Below are positions 10,233 through 18,943 of a stretch of 19,527 nucleotides of DNA, one piece after another. The translations under genes and the position numbers were made by a program. Source of the stretch: Acanthaster planci. Lineage: Eukaryota > Echinodermata > Asteroidea > Valvatida > Acanthasteridae. The notes under the pieces are model-generated. The model made no database searches and was not told the origin of the DNA. It saw only the letters and a list, made by a program, of their open reading frames with translations. Location: contig NW_019091368.1 of assembly GCF_001949145.1 (NCBI RefSeq), positions 1,976,277 through 1,995,803 of the forward strand, given 5' to 3'. Each line of letters opens with the position of its first letter. Positions within the stretch are counted from its first letter, which is position 1.

Positions 10233-11770
10233 GTTGTCTTGATTAAGGAGAAATAAATTTCAAAGCTTTTCGCAAAACAGCCCGCCCCAAAGAGGTATAG
10301 ATAGACAAAAAAAAGGTGAGAAAAAATTCACCTATCTGTGACGTACGTTCAAGAAGACGTCATCTCCGGCCGCTGACACATGGAAAATGCAGTGTAAGTT
10401 TTTGGTGTTTACATGCTGATCAGATCATGCCGACCAGACTTGTTGCCGTCGGCTGCAGCGACACCAATAAAGATGAGACAAGCCTGCATAACTTTCCAAC
10501 CGAAGCGAAATGAAACGAATTTGGATATCGAAAGTCGGGTTGACCAGGGCCAAATGGTACTGACCGACAGCGACCTTCAAACTGAGCAGTTCGTATTTTC
10601 AGCCACAAGGTATTTCTTCAAACATGTACGACTCGTTTGGGATTAAATCAAAACGTTTGGTGAAGTCAGAAGCCACTCCCACAACCTTTGAGAAATCAAA
10701 GAAAGCCCGTGAACAAAGAAGAGTAAGAGCTTTCATGAAACACGAACGACAAAGGGTAAGAAAAGCTTCCAAATCGGCCTGGGCTATTCCACACAAAATA
10801 TCGTGTCTATAGGTCGTGGTGTCCCATTCATACCCCACGATACCAACGTCAGTTGCCGGTATGTATTTTACGTTCGAACTCTCACCGGATTCGTAAATTG
10901 TGCGTACGTGTATTAATATCCATGTTCCTCTTGGATACAGACGTACCAAAAGGGTACCCAACTATAATTTTGCTACTTTTGTGGATTCTCAAATGTTACG
11001 TCACACAGCACATCATCATTTGCTGGGATTAAAACATTCATTTGAGGGGTTAGTAAAATTAACCACAGAAAAGGGGATTTAATTCTTTTTTTACATTGGA
11101 ATAATTGTGAACATATTGCTTATATTCGAGTATCTACAAGTTTATTTTGCTCCATTTTCCGCATTTTAGGTGAGGGTGATTAGGCGTCCGTTCCCAATGC
11201 CCCGGCTACGCCGCTGTCTATGGCCCCTACGTGGATTTTCGCGCGTGCGCCTAGAAGACTGGTGCATGGTCAAATGTCTGTGTAATTATCTAATGTGGTA
11301 CAATCGCATCAACGGAACATGTGAAGTATTGCCCAATTACATGATGCACCAAACTGGTGCATGACGAGTAAAGTCTGATGCAAACAAAAGTCAACGTATA
11401 AAAATTCCATAAGGTTGTTTAAAAGGCTTGGCTAACTCGCAAACAGTGGTAGATGAATCACAGGCGATAGTATATATATAGTATCCGATCACGCTCGCCA
11501 ATTGATTATGTAACATGACCCCACATCTTACCTCCAGTTTGGGACCAATCAGCAGATACCTTTTATAAAACGTGGGTTGCGGGAAGGTAGATGGTGTTAA
11601 GTAAACATGGGTCAATTGCCGGGACCTAGCCACACGTGTAATACCGCAGGCCCACGTTGCAGACTGATATGGTACAGTCGGGGTGGAGTCGGCTTATCAG
11701 TACAATTGTGTGTGTATTTTTTCGTCCAAATTTTACGGTAAATTACCCGTTTAAGTTCTGAAACAGTCTC
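10233..11770. other. Spacer of about 1.5 kb present only between copies A and B
   Basis: At the B/C junction the end of the downstream flank (14275) is joined almost directly to the start of the upstream flank (14283), but here the same two flanks are separated by about 1.5 kb. I see no terminal inverted repeats at the edges. Frames of 120 residues (10599-10961, minus) and 62 basic residues (10624-10812, plus) lie antiparallel and match nothing I know. A perfect 8-bp stem with a 3-base loop, ATGCACCA-AAC-TGGTGCAT, is at 11344-11362, with a third TGGTGCAT at 11260-11267. It may be an insertion, or ancestral DNA lost at the B/C junction. Confidence 0.55.
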
Positions 11771-12574
11771 GAACAAGTATTTCTGCAGGGGCCGCCTACA
11801 CGTACTGGTACTCAGTCAACATCATAGATACACCTAACAAAAAAGGGTCAGCTGACACCCATCAACCAATTAGCAGCAATTTAAAGCCAAGTTAGTTATA
11901 AAGCTGCTTCTTTTATCACTGCATCTAAAGGTTATAAAGAATGACATCACCGAAAACTAACATACTTAAAATGTCCCAACTCGCTTAGATGGGAGGCTTA
12001 AGCACGTAAAGGCGCAAGCAAATATGCATAGATGATCATTAGCGTAGTGAAATGTGGCGCCCGCAACTCTCTCCCCAACCCCCTTTTTTAAATTTCCATG
12101 CTTGCCAATTGTAGGATTTGGGTCGTCCACCCTGGATTTTATACGCGATTTCATCTGACTAAATGTTGGAATATGCAGTTCAAACGCAGACTAAAAGCTG
12201 TCTTTCCTGTTGAAATCTGTCTCGAACAACAAACGGTAATTGTGTGCAGAAGCAAAAGACCACATGGTACATGAGCGATGTGGGATCTAAAAGTCCGTGA
12301 TCGCTCGTAGGGGTCGTGGAATGCTTCTTTCAAAGTCCGCTGATTGTCAGATCCTTATCAAATCTAAATGATTAGTGACAGATGATGCAAAACAACCCTG
12401 GCTACAGGTGCGTTTTATTGGTACATACTGTCGTATACCAACGTAAAACAAGTCTATAATTGGAAAGCTGTACTGTGATGATGTGGAAGTCGATACACCA
12501 CTTTTAGTTTGGTGGAACAAAACTTCAGTGCTCTTGAATTTGATCCTCAACGATTGCTTCAGATTAGAATAAAA
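11771..12574 (+). repeat. Upstream flank of copy B, direct repeat of 14283-15078
   Basis: This segment is collinear with the DNA leading into the intact exon. Shared blocks in order include GTATTTCTGCAG, GGGTCAGCTGACACCCATCA with CCAAT after it, AGCAGCAATTTAAAGCCAA, GATTTGGGTCGTCCACCCTG, CAAACGCAGACTAAAAGCTG, CTAAAAGTCCGTGATCGCTC and GGAAGTCGATACAC. Over about 106 bases from the ACCT(A/G)ACAAA block I count 8 mismatches by hand, so the duplication is fairly recent. The offset between the two copies is about 2.5 kb. Confidence 0.9.
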
Positions 12575-12799
12575 ATGAACCCCGTTTTTAATCACCCCCC
12601 CCCCCCAGTTTTATATGGGAGTGGATGCAGCACTCGACATGGATAACGACACTTGCGTGGTGGACGTCTTTGCAATGCTGCACCAACTATCGCGGGTTGA
12701 TCTGAGCCCTGCTACTCGTTGTGATGCGTGCCTCCGTCCATGAAGGTATTATGACCGATGAGCTGAGACGTACCAGGCCCGGAATCAGCACAAAAAGAT
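12575..12799 (+). pseudogene. SUR-like TMD0 exon, decayed copy B
   Basis: The copy keeps the ATG context (AAAAATG at 12573-12577) and then MGVDAALDMDNDTCVVD, closely matching MGVYATLDMGNNTCLVD of the intact exon. It is broken: a run of 12 Cs at 12595-12606 replaces the codons for the N-terminal Cys and first glycosylation site and shifts the frame, and two internal deletions remove most of the first two transmembrane helices. Later blocks (EGIMTDE, then CCAGGCCCGGAATCAG) are in different frames. Homology stops at an A-rich point where the poly-A-tailed segment begins. Clearly non-functional as a SUR exon. Confidence 0.87.
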
Positions 12800-13165
12800 T
12801 CAATTTATTAAATCACATCTTCGTATTTCAAATTATCAGCCTCGAGCCGGACCAAGAGAGGGTGCAGTTTTCTAGCAACGATGGCTCCTTTGGTTGGAAC
12901 TGCACTTCACTGTTAGCAAACGATCATGGGTTACTGATGTTCTTTTCACTTGGAATTACATAGCTATTTTCCTTGTTCCTACCTTCAAAGCTTATAGGAC
13001 GCTTGGATGCTCTTCAGAGAAATTTTGCAAAGGAAGTGCGTCACAGCCTCAGACCTTTCATGCACTGTGGGTCACGGACTGCCCTGCCAATGCATGTATA
13101 ACCAGTGTGAGCGTGTCACACACATGCAGAAGTATCGGCCCATATTATTTAAAAAAAAAAAAGAA
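12800..13165 (+). mobile_element. Retroposon-like insertion with poly-A end inside copy B
   Basis: About 366 bases with no counterpart at the matching place in copy A. It ends in an A-tract (13151-13162 then G and more A) and is flanked by AAAAAGAT on both sides (12792-12799 and 13166-13173), as expected for LINE-driven retroposition. Part of it reads like protein in one frame (RLDALQRNFAKEVRHSLRPF near 12998-13057), but with stops; I do not recognise the source. The A-rich target makes the direct repeat less convincing than a unique sequence would be. Confidence 0.55.
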
Positions 13166-13179
13166 AAAAAGATGAACTC

Positions 13180-14275
13180 TATACAATCAGTATAAAATTT
13201 CGTCTTTCTTTCTAAACAAGCTGCCTTTCTGGCTCCCTGTAAGGCTGGCAGGCATACGGGCAAATTGTATTCTTTGTTATATCAGTTAACAGGTCGCTGT
13301 AATAACTTAAAGGAAATTATATGCTTCTGTTTTCCAAAATAATCGTGGTCACAATCATCGTTCCGCGGCACAGCTAAATTCGGTAGCACAATTGTTGAGG
13401 CAAAACTAAAAGTTTTCATCGAACAAACAGCGTTTGCATATCCCCCTTCCCAGAATATAGTTTTTACATACGCAGAAAATTGGTGCCATTGAATAATGCA
13501 TTTGCTCGCAAGATGAATATGGACCCTGTCACTGCCTCTGGCAAGAGCAATTAAGACTTTATGGTCGAGTTCGGCTGCCTGTTCTTGACACGGGTTTCTT
13601 GTTCTTGTGCTCAAACGGCGGGAACACGAGTCAAGAACACTGTTTTCGGAACAGGATCACAAACCCCCTCATCGTCAGGGTTTACAGGAACACACGGAAA
13701 AACTTGTGAGATTTTGATTTTTGAACAGCCTTAAGAAATAGAGAGATGGTTTACAAAGCCGGAGACAATTGGAAGTTTTGCAAAATGAACGATAATAAAT
13801 TTCCACAACACAGTAAATGAATGTTCCTTTTTAAATAGAAAAGAATACAGGCCAGTTACCCAAGCATTAACCCTCGCAGAACGTAACGAATGCCGCCATA
13901 TTTCTTGTATTGCCGCTACCAGCGATGACCAGTTTTACGTTCCCGGCGTTCGAGTGGCCAACCCACGAATAACAGATCGAGCTGTTCGTGAACGTCCGAG
14001 AACACGCCGCCCCAACCCAGCCTATGACATCCATTCCTTGGAAATCTCTCAGCTCACTCGCTGAAAGTCGGACTTGGTAGTTTCCATATCGTGATCACTA
14101 TTATTCCTACGTCTCTTTTAGACAGGGACAGTGAGACCTTTTTCTTGAGCTGTCTTGCCTCTATGACCTAAGACCTGGGTACACCTCTACTAACCAGCTA
14201 TTTCATGGGGCCTTGGTTTATATTAGTTAGAATTGAAAGTTGGACACTTTTAAACGACATCCAGGCTGTAAAAGT
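13180..14275 (+). repeat. Downstream flank of copy B, direct repeat of 9470-10232
   Basis: Collinear with the segment after copy A (landmarks given there), interrupted by the separate segment at about 13562-14025. It ends at GTAAAAGT and is followed within eight bases by the upstream flank of copy C, which makes this the cleanest unit boundary of the array. Confidence 0.85.
13562..14025. mobile_element. Candidate non-autonomous element inserted in copy B
   Basis: In copy A the sequence runs GGCTTTATGACATCC without a break (about 9971-9985). In copy B the same bases are split: GACTTTAT, then about 460 bases, then TATGACATCC. The ends show a weak inverted relation (GGTCGAGTTCGGCTGCC at the left against GGCTGGGTTGGGGCGGC from the right end reversed), and the left part has an internal imperfect palindrome around GTTCTTGAC (13580-13637). 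No coding frame of note; it appears to be a short MITE-like element. The target duplication is unclear (TA or TAT). Confidence 0.55.
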
Positions 14276-14282
14276 GGCCGTG

Positions 14283-15078
14283 GAACAGTATTTCTGCAGA
14301 GGCCGCCTATACTTACTGGTACTCAGTCAACTTTGGTAAACCTGACAAAGAAGGGTCAGCTGACACCCATCAACCAATCAGCAGCAATTTAAAGCCAACT
14401 TAGTTATAAAGCAGCTTCATTTATCACTGCATCCAAAGGTCATAAGGTATGAAATATCACCGGAAACTAAAAGAACAAAATACTAAAAATATCCAATATC
14501 ATACTGTTTAGACGGAAGAGTAAGGCACGCGAAGGTGCAAGCAAATATGCATAGATGATCATTATCGTAGTGAAATGTGGCGCCTGCAACTCCGCCCCCC
14601 CCCCTTTTTTTTTTAAATTCATTGCTTGCCAATTGAAGGATTTGGGTCGTCCACCCTGGATTTTATACGAGACTTAATCTAACTAAATGTTGGAATATGT
14701 TCAAACGCAGACTAAAAGCTGCCTTTCCAGTTGAAATCTGTCTCGAATAACAAACGGTAATTGTGTGCAGAAGCCCAAGACCACATGGAACATGGTCGAC
14801 CTAGGATCTAAAAGTCCGTGATCGCTCGTAGAGGTCGCGGCATGCTTCTTTCAAAGTCCGCTGATAGTCTGATTCCCATCAAATCTTGGTTACAATGGTA
14901 CAAAACAACCCTGTCTACGTGCACACATTAATTGTAATATGCTGCCATGTAGAACAAGTCTATAATCGGAAAACTGTACTGTGGTGACGTGGAAGTCGAT
15001 ACACTACTTTAAGTTAGGTGGAACTTCGGAGCTCTTGAATTCGATCCCCGACGACGGTTGCTTCAGATTAGAATAAAA
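14283..15078 (+). repeat. Upstream flank of the intact SUR-like gene, direct repeat of 11771-12574
   Basis: Immediately precedes the intact exon and is the paralogue of the DNA before copy B. A C10 T11 homopolymer junction near 14594-14615 is longer here than in the other copy. It should contain the 5' UTR and promoter of the gene if transcription starts close by. Confidence 0.9.
14355..14430 (+). promoter_or_regulatory. Candidate core promoter of the SUR-like gene
   Basis: Within 76 bases there are a palindrome GTCAGCTGAC (14355-14364, E-box core CAGCTG), a CCAAT box (14374-14378) and TATAAAG (14405-14411), then TCACTGC near 14426. The same three elements stand in the same order in copy B (11847-11856, 11866-11870, 11897-11903). 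Since the two copies are recent duplicates, conservation alone is weak support. The distance to the ATG, about 650 bases, would require a long 5' UTR or an upstream intron. Confidence 0.35.
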
Positions 15079-15687
15079 ATGGACCTAATTTATGAGTGGT
15101 TTTGTGGGAAAAACCAAACCCCACAGTTTGATATGGGAGTGTATGCAACACTCGACATGGGGAACAACACTTGCTTGGTCGACGGTCTTCTAATCATTCC
15201 TCACGGTGCATTCCTCCTCCTATCTTCAGTCTTTCTTCTCGTCTTGGGATGCTGCACCAGTTACCGCCGGGTCCACACCAAGTATCTCCTGATCTATCCA
15301 GGGCACAGCCTGAGATGGCTGGTATCCACCCTGCTGCTCGTTGTGATTCTTGCCTCCATTGGCGAAGGTATCATGACTGATGAGACGTACCAGGCTTGGA
15401 ACCAGCCCACTCAACCACACCTCTACATTCACAGCATTGTGGCCTTCGCTGCAGTCGTGATGTCGCTGGTTTACTGTCATCACATGGAGTTGTGGCAAGT
15501 ACCAGCCATGTCCACACTACTACTTTGTTACTGGATGTTCTCAGCTTGTTGTGAAGGTCTTCGATTGCTAAGCTTAAATCACAAAGATCTTGTCGATTTA
15601 AGCATTCTTCTGTTCGACTTAACTGTCATCAAGATTGTCCTATACGTCATCTTGCTGTTGCTAGAGCTAAACGTCATAAGAACAAAG
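15079..15687 (+). CDS. Exon 1: whole TMD0 of the SUR-like protein
   Basis: 203 codons from ATG (context AAAATGG) to a GTACGC donor. An in-frame TTG at 15058 lies upstream, but the ATG at 15079 is the natural start. Cys9 and Cys32 correspond to the N-terminal pair that forms a disulphide in SUR1 (6 and 26), and NQT (12-14) sits where SUR1 is N-glycosylated; NNT (29-31) is a second sequon. Five hydrophobic helices follow, at about 36-58, 71-93, 105-125, 132-152 and 168-194, the TMD0 pattern. The exon ends just after ELNVIR, the conserved TMD0/L0 border. If intron 1 were kept, translation would stop after only eight further codons, giving a 211-residue TMD0-only protein. Confidence 0.93.
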
Positions 15688-17295
15688 GTACGCAAATGTA
15701 AACAAAGCTAGGCAGACCTACATAGTTTTTTATTAACCACAAAATATTGTTTTCTCTTAAAAATGGTGTTTGCGTTAATACACAACGAGGAGAGGTGTGA
15801 TTTCATCTCAAGTTTGTGAACATTTTACAAATAATTCTTCCAGGGTTTCGATCAATGATTTTCTTCGCAGCTTTGCAATTGTTCCTACAAAGGGCAAGAG
15901 TTTCCCCGAGATCTGACAGATCCAGACATGGCTTTCATGCACGACAACGTTAGCCTGTTCTCCGCGCTAACCTACGCCTGGGTCAACCGCCTATTCGTGC
16001 TGGGTTGTAGGAAGCAGCTCTTGCTTAGTGACCTTGGGAATATTCCTGAGAGGTACAGGGCTAGCTTCAATCACGATCGATTCAGGAAAGCCTTTAAAGA
16101 GGAGGAGGTGAGTTTTCTCAGCATGAGGTGTGTTTTTGTCGGGCGCCCTCATCGTTGTGACATAAAATGTACGGAGCAACATGTACTCCGATACACTGAA
16201 CTTACTCAAGATCTATATGTAAATATGAGTGGGTAATTGCGTCATTGTTTTAACGGAAATCAAGATGCAAGTTACACACATGGGATTCACTCTGTCACAG
16301 CTTTCATTTTAAAGCATTATGAGCATGGGCTAATTTCCATCCCTGTTAGAATAAGAGCGGCAGCGCCGCGAATATTTAAGTGCTGACTCTGAATCTCTGC
16401 TTTATCCTTTTACGTTTCGTGGAATGTACCAGTCAATGTTGCAAAGGCACTCAGTATGAGGCCGGAAGAGAAACCTAAATATGTATCTGCACCAACCTCA
16501 AAATAGGTCGTTGGAAGGAAACCAGCTTTGCCACGAAATTCTGTAGATAGATCCAGCGCTACTATATTTTTTTCTCTACATAGACAAAAGCAAGGGGGGC
16601 TCCTCCATCTATGACGAAAATTTACCTGAAGGTGTATGGGCGACGACTGTTTGCGGCCGCTGTTCTAAAACTGATCGGGGATGTGTTTGGTTTCATCAAC
16701 CCTCTTGCCGTCGGTGCGCTGACAGTGTATGTAACGTCCATAAAGTATGCCTCTGCTGAACAAACGGTAAGGAAAAAGTTTTAACGAATTCAAGAACAGT
16801 TTTAATAATGTCAGCGAAGTGTTTGTTGGTTTGAAACTTGCACAAGGGTGTTCCAGTGGATGGTTGTTAAAATCCCTCAGTAACGTAACGAATATTTTCT
16901 CTTCATTGTAAGAAACAAAACAATTCATTCCCCAGAGATCTGTTTATCTGTACAAATTTAAAGCCCTTTTAAATAAAAAAAACTATACTGGACCACTTTT
17001 AATCAGAAAGATCTCCAAATTCAGGTAGGACTAACGAAATTGATTGTTTACCTCCTCTGTATAGTGATTTGATTTTTTTGCCTCCTCTGCATGGTGAATT
17101 TAACACTGTTTTTTTTTTTCTTTCCCCTTATGCTGCCAGTCCCCCGCACACTTTGTCACTGTAGGAGAGTTTTTCGCAAACGGATTCGTACTAGTGGCCG
17201 TCATGTTCCTCGTCTCCACGCTGAAGTTCTTCTGCATCCAAACCTACGTGTACATCATCGTGATAGAGGCGATGAACATGCGCTCTGCACTTCAG
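15079..17295 (+). CDS. Sulfonylurea-receptor-like ABC transporter (ABCC8/9 type), 5' part, four exons
   Basis: Exons 15079-15687, 15871-16107, 16584-16766 and 17140-17295 all join in phase 0 with GT-AG introns, giving 395 residues open to the right. The order matches SUR1/SUR2: TMD0 (exon 1), L0 linker (exon 2), then the first helices of TMD1 (exons 3-4). SUR-specific motifs include PGHSLRW, EGIMTDE, VYCHHMEL, ELNVIR, DLGNIPERYRA and EFFANGFVLVAVM. SUR proteins lack their own transport role and regulate ATP-sensitive potassium channels by docking on Kir6 through TMD0; that role is inherited from the family, not shown here. Both nucleotide-binding domains lie beyond the window. This is the only intact copy in a tandem array of three first exons. 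Vertebrate ABCC8 versus ABCC9 cannot be decided; an invertebrate SUR paralogue is likely. Confidence 0.92.
15871..16107 (+). CDS. Exon 2: L0 linker of the SUR-like protein
   Basis: 79 codons between an acceptor TTTTCTTCGCAG and a donor GTGAGT. FPRDLTDPDMAFMHDNVSLF followed by SALTYAWVN matches SUR1 '[28 protein letters not shown]', and LLLSDLGNIPERYRASFNHD matches 'DLRAIGKLPIAMRALTNY'. This is the L0 segment that in SUR proteins runs under TMD0 and contacts the Kir6 N-terminus and the ABC core. The exon ends in a charged EEE. Confidence 0.92.
16584..16766 (+). CDS. Exon 3: end of L0 and first TMD1 helix
   Basis: 61 codons between TTTTTTTCTCTACATAG and GTAAGG. VYGRRLFAAAVLKLIGDVFG, then FINPLAV, matches SUR1 '[24 protein letters not shown]', the amphipathic lead-in and first helix of TMD1. 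It is preceded by a Pro- and Arg-containing stretch (KARGAPPSM) that replaces the 'GARAIWQA' region. Confidence 0.9.
17140..17295 (+). CDS. Exon 4: second TMD1 helix
   Basis: 52 codons between an acceptor preceded by a long T-tract and a GTAGTA donor. TVGEFFANGFVLVAVMFLVS matches SUR1 '[20 protein letters not shown]', and YVYIIVIEAMNMRSALQ matches 'ASYYVAIETGINLRGAIQ'. The pocket and gate residues of TMD1 that follow in SUR lie on later exons. The acceptor was chosen because it keeps the frame and avoids the TAG at 17162-17164 in another frame; a start a few codons later is possible. Confidence 0.88.
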
Positions 17296-18645
17296 GTAGT
17301 ACTAACACTTCAGTCATGCGGTAGCCATTTTTTCTTGGTAAAGCAGATGAGCCTGTTGGGGTGAGGGCGCACACCTACGGCGATTTTAATGTACGAGGCT
17401 TTTACAACCAAACGCCACTGTTCAAAGCCTGCCAGTGTTACAATAAATGTAGGCAGCAGAACGTCACAGCTTGGACCGTGGTATCTTGGCCAAATAGAAG
17501 GTGAAAAGTGGTAGGTCTGTCCAGCTCGTGTGGAAAACATTGGTTTGAATACTGAATGTCTGTAGTTCGAATGCTGGATGGCACTATTTGTGTGTAATTT
17601 CTTTCTTGCTACGAAAGGGTCATTTTTGAAAGGTGTTGATGATCCGGCTAAAGCTAGAAGGTTAAAGTTTGTTTCAAATATTAAAGGGGAAGTACGTTCT
17701 CATAAAAGGTGATGTCGACGTCGGAAATTCTCGCTTATGAGCTTGGCCCAAGGGTGTCATTTTTCCGTACAGGCCTTCTTTGTTGACGGTGGTAGCTAGT
17801 GAGATCTGATGGCGCACACCCTTTCGTGCCCGTTTTAATGCATAGCTCTGGCACGTGCAGCTCACCAACCACGTGCCTGGTCGATCATACGACCGCATGG
17901 CCACGTTAATAAGCCTTTGAGAGTTAACTTTGACCCAAATCTGGTACACTGAGTTCTTTAAATTCACGTGAACATAACAACTTGAATTCTCCTTACTAAA
18001 ACCTCTGTAGCTATACCTCGTGATTCAGGGAAAACTTTTGCTTAATTACATAAGATACGCCTTGCAACAATACACTGTTCTCAATGGATAAGAAGGGCAC
18101 AAAGGATCCAGTCCATTCCAGAGATGGTCGTCGCTTATGCGAAAGCTTGCCCCGAATCACGAGGTGTAACAACGGTGTCTTGGTGCGCCCGATCCGACTA
18201 CCCATCGCTACTTATAGAGGGATATTCACATTAGCGCTGTCTGCGCATATCCGCATCGAAACCGAGGCTCTCATATTTATGAACTTGGTCGCGTGCACCC
18301 GCGGAGTCGACACTGTACATGCAGTGTCCGGTTCGTAAGTGTGACGCCACTTCAGTTTAAACCACGCTCACTGCACATGCAGATACACGACCATCGCAGG
18401 TACATGTACGTTAGTTCGCGGTAAATTGCCGTTAATTTTTCTTTTAATTTCACGTGTCGAGTCATCCTGAAAGACTCTTCCAAAAAAATTTTCAGCCTGA
18501 AAAGTCTGAATTTAACATACCTATATGTATTTTGTCTCTTGCCTCCTTACTTTCAATCGTCTGATCGTATTAAGAATTGAAGCTGACATTTACAGCCTCA
18601 TTTTCAAACGCAGAAGTGCGCAGATCGACGCTAAAAGCGTCGTAT
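17296..18645. other. Intron 4 (left part), no exon seen
   Basis: I looked for the next SUR exon (the IYNK..RLS / MT.GQI.N block) on the plus strand and found none here, so intron 4 runs past the window edge or the gene is interrupted. Frames at 17310-17540 (minus) and 17674-17967 (minus) have protein-like stretches but no known domain; they may belong to dispersed repeats. GGCGCACACC occurs twice, at about 17367-17376 and 17811-17820, each shortly before a GTTTTAATG/ATTTTAATG, which suggests related repeat pieces. Confidence 0.55.
18186..18225 (+). repeat. Inverted partner of the right end of the foldback repeat
   Basis: CCCGATCCGACTACCCA (18188-18204) followed by CTACTTATA and AGGGAT is found again, reversed, at about 18903-18943 (TGGGTAGTCGGATCGGG at 18924-18940). 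The exact shared block is 17 bases, within about 40 similar bases. It may be an end fragment of the same repeat family as the element at 18646-18943. Confidence 0.75.
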
Positions 18646-18943
18646 TAGGATCCCTTTATAAATAGAGTCGCACAACAAGTACGCCATGCCATGAGTAGGT
18701 CGGTATTGTTGGGTCGTTGCATGGACTACGTTCGCCACACTTGTATGCTAGACCAGTTTTAGCTTGTGCACGGCAGCAGTAGCTCTCTTTTGTGTTTCAA
18801 GTGGGGGTGCTTTTCATGCCAGGCTTACAAGTGTGGCGAACGTAGTCCTGCTGCGATCCTATGAAACTAACCTGCTTACAGCAGGGCATATTTGGCGTGC
18901 AATCCCTACTTATAAGTAGTTGTGGGTAGTCGGATCGGGTGCT
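18646..18943. repeat. Foldback repeat with a perfect 23-bp inner inverted pair
   Basis: GGACTACGTTCGCCACACTT plus GTA at 18723-18745 is exactly the reverse complement of 18826-18848, with an 80-base loop. Outside this core both arms can be aligned loosely for about 75-95 more bases (shared pieces: ACGCCA, ATGCC, TTATAA.TAG). The right arm contains a perfect 14-base palindrome, CTACTTATAAGTAG (18906-18919). A small 7-bp hairpin, CGACGCT-AAA-AGCGTCG (18626-18642), lies just outside the left arm. Likely a foldback MITE within the intron; no coding content. Confidence 0.75.

Noticed and set aside
10599-10961. 120-residue minus-strand frame in the spacer
   Set aside because: No motif recognised, opposed by another open frame; kept as a remark in the spacer entry, not as a gene.
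12595-12606. C-runs here and at several other places
   Set aside because: Homopolymers of this sort are common in such genomes and prone to sequencing error; no structure is claimed from them alone.
9244-12799. Copies A and B as alternative first exons of the SUR-like gene
   Set aside because: Both lack a continuous TMD0 frame, A has no start codon, and neither ends in a usable donor at the place matching 15688.
17310-17540. 76-residue minus-strand frame in intron 4
   Set aside because: Protein-like wording but no domain, and it lies in an intron; more likely part of a repeat.
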